In this document: positions 57,396 through 64,000 of the stretch, in pieces | How positions within the stretch are numbered: the first letter of the stretch is position 1 | How the letters are laid out: every line of letters begins with the position of its first letter | Source of the DNA: Oscillospiraceae bacterium | Lineage (GTDB): Bacteria; Bacillota; Clostridia; Oscillospirales; Ruminococcaceae | Assembly (NCBI GenBank): GCA_022766785.1 | Contig: JALEOL010000031.1 | Location: forward strand, 24,395 to 88,394 | Reading direction: 5' to 3' | Length of the DNA: 64,000 nucleotides | Notes under the pieces: generated by a model | Told to the model about the DNA's origin: nothing | What the model saw: the letters and a program-made list of their open reading frames with translations, nothing else | Databases searched by the model: none | Position numbers and translations under genes: made by a program

Positions 57396-58304
57396 ATGCC
57401 AACAGCTTTGATCACAGGAGCCTGCGGGTTTATTGGACGGAATTTGATCCAAAAGCTATTAAGATCTGATTATACGATTGTAGCGGTTGATTGCGTTGAT
57501 GCGATCCATTCATGCTATGAGAATGATCCCAGAGTAACATATATACACAGCGACCTTTCTGATGTAAACAGTGGATTTGATAATGTACCTCATTGCGATA
57601 TGTTGTTTCATCTGGCATGGAAAGGGGTTACTGCTGAATTCAGGTCAGATATCACTGTTCAGAAGAAGAATATTGATATATGCGTTAATGTGATAGAACT
57701 CGCAAAACGGCTTGCGATCCCAAGAGTGATCTTCGTAGGTTCGACAATGGAATATTGCTATAACGAAAAACCGATCTGCGAGGAGTCCTTACCAACGCCG
57801 TCAAATTGCTATGGAAGCTGCAAAGTAGCTGCCAGATTTATATGCTCACAGTTGTGTGCAGATCAGGGCATTGAGTTTGAATATGCAGTAATAGCAAGTA
57901 TCTACGGGAAGGGCAGAGAAGATAGTAATGTTATCTATTATTGCATAAAATCCCTTCTCCAGAAAAAGTCACCGGATGTGTCTTCCTGTGTTCAGCTCTG
58001 GGATTATGTCCATATTGATGACGCTGTCAATGCATTACAGCTTATTGGCGAAAAAGGGATCCCGGGTTCATTTTATTCTATCGGAACCGGAGAGAATAAG
58101 CCGTTGAAATATTATATATCAGTAATATCAAGTCTGATAGACGACTCCATACCGATAAACTTTGGTGCGATCGCTCAAACCGGAAACAGAATAGCTAATT
58201 CGTCCGTGAATATCCAAAAGCTTACCCAGGACACCGGTTACAAGCCTTCGTATTGTTTCAGCGAAGGCATAGCCGAAGTCGTTGATTATTATAGGAATAA
58301 GTAA
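57396..58304 (+). CDS. NAD(P)-dependent sugar epimerase/reductase (possible CDP-sugar reductase)
   Basis: A 302-residue SDR enzyme with the nucleotide-binding TGACGFIGRN, the catalytic Ser in VGSTMEY and YGSCK (Tyr/Lys pair). It follows rfbG by 4 nt. By position it should act on CDP-4-keto-6-deoxyglucose, reducing or epimerising C4, like CDP-abequose/paratose synthases (RfbJ/RfbS), but no RfbH-type 3-dehydratase gene is present, so a 6-deoxyhexose rather than a dideoxyhexose may be made. Its base and codon use are clearly more AT-rich than rfbF and rfbG, which suggests separate origin. A strong terminator follows. Confidence 0.85.
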   Translation: MPTALITGACGFIGRNLIQKLLRSDYTIVAVDCVDAIHSCYENDPRVTYIHSDLSDVNSGFDNVPHCDMLFHLAWKGVTAEFRSDITVQKKNIDICVNVIELAKRLAIPRVIFVGSTMEYCYNEKPICEESLPTPSNCYGSCKVAARFICSQLCADQGIEFEYAVIASIYGKGREDSNVIYYCIKSLLQKKSPDVSSCVQLWDYVHIDDAVNALQLIGEKGIPGSFYSIGTGENKPLKYYISVISSLIDDSIPINFGAIAQTGNRIANSSVNIQKLTQDTGYKPSYCFSEGIAEVVDYYRNK

Positions 58305-58312
58305 GCAAAAAA

Positions 58313-58374
58313 GACATGATGAAGTTCATTGCCCTTTTTCTGAACTTAGGTGCAATGAACTTCGTCTTTTTTTT
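58313..58374 (+). terminator. terminator of the CDP-sugar cluster
   Basis: A long stem: GACATGATGAAGTTCATTGC (58313-58332) against GCAATGAACTTCGTC (58352-58366) with a bulge, followed by eight T (58367-58374). Confidence 0.92.
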
Positions 58375-58391
58375 GAATTTATCATGAAACA

Positions 58392-58424
58392 GCAAACAGC
58401 CCCAGGCACTACGCCCGGGGCTGT
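58392..58424 (-). terminator. terminator after the LRR-Fn3 surface gene
   Basis: ACAGCCCC (58396-58403) pairs with GGGGCTGT (58417-58424). Minus-strand T residues are few (TTTGCTGTTT), but the hairpin matches those at 50704 and 63085. Confidence 0.85.
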
Positions 58425-58438
58425 CGCACTATTTTAAT

Positions 58439-61400
58439 TTAAGATACCGAAGCCGATACAGTTTCGGACATATCGCTCCATGCGCCGTTGACGTAAGCCT
58501 TAACTACGAAGTAATAGGTTTCTCCGCCTGTAAGATCTTTCGCGGTGTATGTTGTCTTTGTGCCGGCAGCGCCGAGCGTTACCCAGCTGGTGCCCTTCTT
58601 TACCAATACAACATAGTTTGAAGCGCCTGTTACTGCGTCCCATGTGATAGTAGCTTCGCCGGTACCGCCTACCGCCTTTACATTCTGCGGTGTGATGCAT
58701 ACGGGCATCGCGGATACTACTGCGGATTCATCGCTCCATGAGCCGTTGACGTAAGCCTTTACCATGTAGAAGTACTTGCCGCCGTTCGCCAGACCTCTGG
58801 AGGTGAATGTGGTGCTTGCTCCGGAAGAACCGATTTTGAGCCACGCGGTGCCTTTCCTCAGGAACACGGCATAGTTAGAAGCGCCCTTAACAGCGTCCCA
58901 TGTAAGCGTTACCTTGCTGTCGCCTGCGGAAGCCTTTACGTTCTGCGGTGTGATGCATACCGGAATTGCAAATACCGTAGCGGACTCACCACTCCATGCG
59001 CCGTTGACATATGACTTTACCATGTAGAAGTACTTGCCGCCGTTCGCCAGACCTCTGGAAGTGAATGTGGTGTTCGCGCCGGAAGCGCCTATTTTGAGCC
59101 ACGCAGTGCCTTTTCTCAGGAACACGGCGTAGTTTGTAGCGCCCTCTACTGCGTCCCAGGTGAGAGTTACCTTGCTGTCGCCTGCGGAAGCCTTTACGTT
59201 CTGCGGAATAATGCTGTATTCAGGCGTTGCCGATACTGTATCGGAAGGCCCTGTCCATGTACCGTTAACGTAAGCCTTAACAACAAAGTAATATGTTTCT
59301 CCGTTTACAAGTCCCGTTGCAGTATAGGTGGTATTCTTTCCTGTCGCGCCAAGAGTTTTCCACGATGTGCCGTTCTTAACGAGGACTGTATAGTTGGTAG
59401 CGCCGGTCAATGCGTCCCAGGATAATGTAACCTTTCCGTCGCCGGGAGTAGCAGTTATATTCTTTACCTTTGGAGCTTCAACTGTAACGCTGCCAAGATT
59501 TACCTCAGACGAATCGATCGTGTATTCCTCGCCGTTCTTTGCGGTAAAGCAGTATGTGCAGCTTATGCTGTAAGAATATGTGCTGCCAAAAACAACGGCG
59601 GTGTCAGTATAGTAATTGGTTTCAACATCAGCGATCTTTGTCTTTTCATTGCTGGAGTCAGAGCGATAGATGTGATAAACGATTTTGTCGATCTTATATG
59701 TCTGACCGTTAGCCTCGATAGTATCAGAGATCTTATCCCATGTCAGGGAAACAGCTCCGGACACGATTTCAGCCTTTGCGTTCTGGATATTCTGATAGAT
59801 GTTTACAAACGGGATATTCTCGTTGTCGTTGTTTGCATAGGTTTCTGCCTCGGATCCGCTCTCGCCGAAAATGGTAAGGCCGGTGTCGCCTGCAAATACC
59901 TTATAGCCAAATGTTGTAACCGTCTTAGGAATAACGATAGCCTTGAGGTTCGGGCAGCCGGAGAATGCATAGTCAGATATCTCTGTAACGCTTCTCGGGA
60001 TAGTGCTTACGAATACCAGTTCCTTGCAGTTGTAGAATGCTTCAATACCTATTCTGGTAACTGTATCAGCGATCGTTATCCTCTTGAGCTTCTCTGCGCC
60101 GCCGAAGGAATAATCGCCGATCGTGGTAACACCGGAATTGAATACTACCTCCTGAAGGGCGTGGTTTACAAGGTTCTGGTCGCCGCCATAGAAGGTGCTC
60201 AGACAAGCAGTACTGTCAGAGTAGAACAGGATCTGATAAGCGCTCTTATTCTTTGTTGCGGCATTGTTTACAAGGTCAGCGTTAGTAGTCAGCTTTTTGA
60301 GACTGTCACACGCGCTGAACAGACCTGCACCGAGAGTTTTTACAGTAGACGGGATCTCTACTTCTGTGAGCGCCAGGCAGTGCTCAAACGCATATGTTCC
60401 AAGAGACTGGACCTTCGCGCCGATATTGACATCGGTCATTGTACGGCAGTCGTAGAACGAGTAATTACCGACTGCTGTAACGAGATCCGGGATAACTATC
60501 TCTTTGAGGCTCAGGCAGTGAGCAAATGCACACGCGCCGATCTTGGTGAGCTTGCTGGGAAGATCAATAGACTCCAGAGAAATGCAGGAATAGAATGTGC
60601 CGTCGTTTATCACAGTGCCGGCGTCTCCGATATAGGTAACATTCTCCGGAATTATTACTTCCGAAAGATCTGTACAATCCGAGAATACCGCCTTGTTAAG
60701 TGTGGTAAACTTTGAGTTAGTGGGGAGCGTTACCTTTGTAAGACCGGTGTTTCTGAATGCGCCGGAGCCGATAGCGGTTATCGTGTCGGAAAGCTCAATG
60801 CTCTTCAGCGGAGCATGACCGGCAAATGCAGTATCGCCTATTGTTAACAGGTTCTTGGGAAGGGTAACACTGGAAAGGCTGCCACTGCCGGAGTATGTTT
60901 TAGCGTCAAAGCAGGAGAACGCCTCTTTCATGACAGCGGTGACTTTCTCGGGTATCTCTACCGTTGTAAGGCTGGTGCAATCAGCAAAGGCTCTCTCAGA
61001 GATAGAGGTCAGCCCTTCCGAAAGGGTCACTGAACCAAGGCTTTTGCACGCTTCAAAGCAGGACTTACCAAGAGTGGTGACACCATTTTTCATGGTCACG
61101 CTTGTAAGAGGTGTATCCTTGAAAGCGAACGCACCGATCTTCCCGAGCCTGTCAGGGAGCGTGACCGATTTAAGTCCGGAGGACTGGAACGCACCTAACT
61201 TATCTGTACCGTCAGCGATCTCTTCCACGTCCTCAGGGATAACAATGCTGGTAAGCGCGGTACAGCCCTGGAATGCTGCCTTAGGTATCGTTCTCAGGCT
61301 GCTTGAAAGCTTAACTTGGCTAAGGTTTGTGCACAGCTGGAACGCACTATCGCCAAGGGTTCTGATGTTGTCCGGCATTGTTATGGTCGTGATAGCGGAA

Positions 61401-62638
61401 CAGCCATAAAATGCGTTTGCGCCGATCTTGTTCAGGGTCGTGGGGAACTGAACATCGGACAGCATGGTACAGCCCTTGAAAGCCTTCTCGCCGATCTCAA
61501 CGATCTCGATATTGCAGTCGTCATTGGGATCCGGGTCGATCAGAGGAGCGGTCTGAAGAGCAGTACAGCCCTCAAAAGCGCTGGCGCTGATCACAGACAT
61601 TGTAGAAGGAAGTGTGACCGACTTCAGAGAGGTACAGCCCGAAAATGTACCTATTCCGAGTGTACGGATACCCTCAGGGATCGTAACGGTCTCAATAAAT
61701 GTCTTGCCCTTGAACGCTTCTTTTTCGGTAGTAACTACATCGTAGCCCGCGATCTTGCTGGGGAGGATCAGATTTTTCTTCTGACCGATGATCCCTTTGA
61801 TAGAAGCGTTGTTGTTCTCTGAGATAAATTCGTATGTAAAGTACGAGAAATCCAGTTTGGGGCAGCTGTTGAACGCCGTGCTAGCAATGGTAATATATCC
61901 GTCTTTTTCTGACGCGTCTGGTACGTTTACTGTTACCAGGCTGGCACAGTTTGCAAAAGCATATCCTTCGATAGTCTTTATGTTGCTTGGAATAGTGACG
62001 CTTGTAAGTCCGGACCCATAGAAAGCATAGGTCGGGATAGTGCTGATCCCGGTGGGTATGTGGATAGCTGTCAGTGCTCTACAGCCGTAGAACGCATAAG
62101 AACCGAGAGATAAGATCGAATCGGGGATATTAATGGTAGCGAGCTTTGTACAGCCGTAGAATGCCTTTTCAGGCAGCGCTCTGATATTCGAGGGCAGAGA
62201 AACAGTCGTCAGACCGGTACAGTTGTAAAATACGCTGCTGCCGAGAGTCTGAACGGAATCGGGGATAGTAATGCTTGTGATCTTTGTACAGCCGTTGAAT
62301 GCGTTGGCGCCGATGCTGGTAACGGTGTCGGGGATAACTATGTTTGTGATAGTCGTCTTGTTCTTAAAGGTGTTTTCGCCGATACCTGTAACGGTGTAGG
62401 TGACGGCATCGACAGTAACGGTACTTGGGATCTCAATATCCGTTGCTTTTCCTGTGTAGGCGGAGAGCACTGCTGTTTTCCCGTCGGAGTTGGGAGTGAC
62501 CGTAAAGTCGCTGGCGCTCGCTACTTCACTTGCAGAAGCATACAGCACAGGAGCGCCGGTGATCTCAGACACCACGACCGGAGCAGCGGCAAATACCGAA
62601 ATGCCTATCAATGCGCCGAGAATTTTTCTTTTTAACAT
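58439..62638 (-). CDS. BspA-like leucine-rich-repeat surface protein with C-terminal Fn3 domains
   Basis: A 1399-residue exported protein. A signal peptide (1-about 36) is followed by some 35 LRR_5 (Treponema pallidum/BspA type) repeats of about 23 residues across residues about 50-970, with the pattern IGxxAFxxCxxLxxVxIPxxV. A divergent Fn3-like domain (about 985-1090) and four to five near-identical Fn3 repeats (SAGDSKVTLTWDAV and FTSRGLANGGKYFYMVKAYV) run to VSASVS. No dockerin or sortase motif is seen. BspA-like proteins usually bind host or microbial surfaces. The last 350 residues closely match the ends of the genes at 50746 and 63128. Confidence 0.92.
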   Translation of the reverse strand: MLKRKILGALIGISVFAAAPVVVSEITGAPVLYASASEVASASDFTVTPNSDGKTAVLSAYTGKATDIEIPSTVTVDAVTYTVTGIGENTFKNKTTITNIVIPDTVTSIGANAFNGCTKITSITIPDSVQTLGSSVFYNCTGLTTVSLPSNIRALPEKAFYGCTKLATINIPDSILSLGSYAFYGCRALTAIHIPTGISTIPTYAFYGSGLTSVTIPSNIKTIEGYAFANCASLVTVNVPDASEKDGYITIASTAFNSCPKLDFSYFTYEFISENNNASIKGIIGQKKNLILPSKIAGYDVVTTEKEAFKGKTFIETVTIPEGIRTLGIGTFSGCTSLKSVTLPSTMSVISASAFEGCTALQTAPLIDPDPNDDCNIEIVEIGEKAFKGCTMLSDVQFPTTLNKIGANAFYGCSAITTITMPDNIRTLGDSAFQLCTNLSQVKLSSSLRTIPKAAFQGCTALTSIVIPEDVEEIADGTDKLGAFQSSGLKSVTLPDRLGKIGAFAFKDTPLTSVTMKNGVTTLGKSCFEACKSLGSVTLSEGLTSISERAFADCTSLTTVEIPEKVTAVMKEAFSCFDAKTYSGSGSLSSVTLPKNLLTIGDTAFAGHAPLKSIELSDTITAIGSGAFRNTGLTKVTLPTNSKFTTLNKAVFSDCTDLSEVIIPENVTYIGDAGTVINDGTFYSCISLESIDLPSKLTKIGACAFAHCLSLKEIVIPDLVTAVGNYSFYDCRTMTDVNIGAKVQSLGTYAFEHCLALTEVEIPSTVKTLGAGLFSACDSLKKLTTNADLVNNAATKNKSAYQILFYSDSTACLSTFYGGDQNLVNHALQEVVFNSGVTTIGDYSFGGAEKLKRITIADTVTRIGIEAFYNCKELVFVSTIPRSVTEISDYAFSGCPNLKAIVIPKTVTTFGYKVFAGDTGLTIFGESGSEAETYANNDNENIPFVNIYQNIQNAKAEIVSGAVSLTWDKISDTIEANGQTYKIDKIVYHIYRSDSSNEKTKIADVETNYYTDTAVVFGSTYSYSISCTYCFTAKNGEEYTIDSSEVNLGSVTVEAPKVKNITATPGDGKVTLSWDALTGATNYTVLVKNGTSWKTLGATGKNTTYTATGLVNGETYYFVVKAYVNGTWTGPSDTVSATPEYSIIPQNVKASAGDSKVTLTWDAVEGATNYAVFLRKGTAWLKIGASGANTTFTSRGLANGGKYFYMVKSYVNGAWSGESATVFAIPVCITPQNVKASAGDSKVTLTWDAVKGASNYAVFLRKGTAWLKIGSSGASTTFTSRGLANGGKYFYMVKAYVNGSWSDESAVVSAMPVCITPQNVKAVGGTGEATITWDAVTGASNYVVLVKKGTSWVTLGAAGTKTTYTAKDLTGGETYYFVVKAYVNGAWSDMSETVSASVS

Positions 62639-62718
62639 TGATTTCTTCCTTTCTAAAATATTGTTGCAGAAAAGGTGCTTATGGCAAACCTCATCTAATA
62701 ATACAGTTTGCTATTTTT

Positions 62719-62747
62719 AGTATACATCTTTTATTTGTAAATGTCAA
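62719..62747 (-). promoter_or_regulatory. promoter of the LRR-Fn3 gene
   Basis: On the minus strand: TTGACA (62747-62742), 17-bp spacer, TATACT (62724-62719); close to consensus, about 80 bp before the start codon. Confidence 0.85.
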
Positions 62748-62841
62748 GCGAAAACTGTTCCATTTTCTGCCTAGAAAAAATAATCTGTTGATTTTCAAAG
62801 CAAATTCCGATGTGAAAAATAAAGCAAAATGCCAACATAAT

Positions 62842-63023
62842 ACTAATAACCATTTAAACTCAGGAAATCTTTGCAGAAATCCAGCACCGCTATCTTCGTC
62901 AAAGAAACTTGAGCGTTTTCCGCGCAGCGGATAACGCGTACATACAGTACGCCTGCGTTTCTTTTCCTAGATAACGGCACTGTCTTTCTGCAAATCTTTT
63001 CCTTCGTTTAAACGGTTATTAGT
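62842..63023. repeat. full-length ACTAATAACC palindromic element
   Basis: A 182-bp copy. Left arm: ACTAATAACCATTTAAACTC, GGAAATCTTTGCAGAAATCC; right arm the inverse, ending CGTTTAAACGGTTATTAGT. The centre is CGCAGCGGATAACGCGTA-like. The flanks ATAAT and ATAAA may be a degraded 5-bp target duplication. It lies in the 489-bp gap between two surface genes; the gap otherwise holds a promoter and a terminator. Confidence 0.85.
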
Positions 63024-63080
63024 ATAAAAGGTATATTGTGTCGATACTTTTTGTATCTCGCCGATTTCGTGTAATTCAAA

Positions 63081-63113
63081 CCAAACAGCCCCAGGCACTA
63101 CGCCCGGGGCTGT
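63081..63113 (-). terminator. terminator after the third Fn3 gene
   Basis: ACAGCCCC (63085-63092) pairs with GGGGCTGT (63106-63113), then TTTGGTTTG on the minus strand. Confidence 0.88.
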
Positions 63114-63127
63114 CGCACTATTTTAAT

Positions 63128-64000
63128 TTAAGATACCGAAGCCGATACAGTTTCGGACATATCGCTCCATGCGCCGTTTACATAAGCCTTGACTACGAAG
63201 TAATAGGTTTCTCCGCATGTAAGGCCTTTTGCGGTGTATGTTGTCTTTGTTCCGGCAGCGCCGAGCGTTACCCAGCTGGTGCCCTTCTTTACCATTACAA
63301 CATAGTTTGAAGCACCTGTTACTGCGTCCCATGTGATGGTAGCTTCGCCGGTACCGCCCACCGCCTGTACGTTCTGCGGTGTAATGCATACCGGAATTGC
63401 CGATACGATCGCGGATTCATCGCTCCATGAGCCGTTGACGTAAGCCTTTACCATGTAGAAGTACTTGCCGCCGTTCGCAAGTCCTCTTGAAGTGAATGTG
63501 GTGCCTGCTCCGGAAGCGCCGATCTTGAGCCATGTTGTGCCCTTTCTCAGGAACACAGCGTAGTTGGAAGCGCCGGGAACAGCGTCCCATGTAAGAGTTA
63601 CCTTGCTGTCGCCTGCGGAAGCCTTTACGTTCTGCGGCGTAATGCAAACCGGGATCGCAGACACGATTGCGGATTCCTCGCTCCATACGCCATTGACGTA
63701 TGCTTTTACTATGTAGAAGTACTTGCCGCCGTTTGCAAGTCCTCTGGAAGTGAATGTGGTGTTAGTGCCGGAAGCGCCTATTTTGAGCCATGTTGTGCCC
63801 TTTCTCAGGAACACAGCGTAGTTTGTTGCACCGGAAACTTCGTCCCAGGTAAGAGTTACCTTGCTGTCGCCTGCGGAAGCCTTTACGTTGGTGGGTGCAG
63901 AAGCAGCAGGTGCTTTCGGGGTGGCAGATACAGAGTCGGACATCTCGCTCCACTTGCCGTTTGCATAGGCTCTCACTGCGAAGGTGTAGGCAGTGCCGTT
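63128..64000 (-). CDS. C-terminal part of a third Fn3 surface protein
   Basis: Runs off the right edge. The visible 290 residues start NGTAYTFAVRAYANGK and hold the linker ATPKAPAASAPTN and then three further Fn3-like repeats, ending VSASVS and TAA. Sequence and order match residues about 1040-1330 of the gene at 50746-54756 almost throughout, but the codon that is TAG there is TGG here. The reading frame is intact to the edge; the N-terminal architecture is unknown. Confidence 0.9.
   Translation of the reverse strand, partial: NGTAYTFAVRAYANGKWSEMSDSVSATPKAPAASAPTNVKASAGDSKVTLTWDEVSGATNYAVFLRKGTTWLKIGASGTNTTFTSRGLANGGKYFYIVKAYVNGVWSEESAIVSAIPVCITPQNVKASAGDSKVTLTWDAVPGASNYAVFLRKGTTWLKIGASGAGTTFTSRGLANGGKYFYMVKAYVNGSWSDESAIVSAIPVCITPQNVQAVGGTGEATITWDAVTGASNYVVMVKKGTSWVTLGAAGTKTTYTAKGLTCGETYYFVVKAYVNGAWSDMSETVSASVS

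Overview
The window looks like a chromosomal segment of a Gram-positive gut Clostridium of the Ruminococcus/Oscillospiraceae type. The reasons are the strong AGGAGG-type ribosome binding sites, TTGACA/TATAAT promoters, Rex, a pseudokinase with PASTA domains, a PdaB-like deacetylase, a BspA-like leucine-rich surface protein with Fn3 repeats, and many sugar-type binding lipoproteins. This is an inference from gene content; no rRNA or marker gene is present to fix the species. No phage, CRISPR array or complete insertion sequence was seen.

Layout: 1-4.6 kb holds NADP-isocitrate dehydrogenase, the redox repressor Rex, a MerR regulator and a tandem PP2C phosphatase. 4.6-7.6 kb has a MATE exporter, BirA and a GtrA protein. 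7.7-10.9 kb is an autoregulated GntR (YtrA type) operon with an ABC exporter. 11.2-22.3 kb is one long minus-strand block: pseudokinase, pheA, ispD, a two-component system, two unknowns, a cytosolic Cu/Zn-SOD-like protein, ahcY, DUF2625 and punA, ending in one strong terminator. 22.5-27.8 kb contains a c-di-GMP neighbourhood (PilZ, diguanylate cyclase, ParA, ComFB-like). 28-30.6 kb is a three-gene operon with a Gly/Ser/aromatic low-complexity protein, a GT-like protein and a cysteine desulfurase. A tRNA-Gln(CUG) follows. 31-50.5 kb carries four orphan substrate-binding lipoproteins, a polysaccharide deacetylase, a GH25 lysozyme, dtd, an M23 peptidase, a Na/Pi cotransporter, pyruvate kinase and an AraC regulator. 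50.7-64 kb holds three surface genes sharing nearly identical Fn3 ends, separated by a CDP-sugar cluster.

The most unusual signals are intergenic. (1) A hairpin-rich element of about 170-190 bp occurs three times. Each copy is sandwiched between two copies of the local transcription terminator hairpin and always lies in the same orientation relative to the upstream gene. (2) A two-copy intergenic unit (10.9-11.1 kb plus; 42.3-42.5 kb minus) has a conserved promoter block with TTCACA-like repeats at 11-bp phasing, a variable inverted repeat and a conserved 70-bp tail ending in a hairpin. It looks like a pair of small RNA genes under a Pho-box-like control region, and one copy lies beside the Na/Pi cotransporter. 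(3) A second palindromic repeat family (termini ACTAATAACC) occurs in full, nested, mini and truncated forms. (4) Two promoter-like repeats with identical internal spacing lie between pdaB and an XRE-type regulator.
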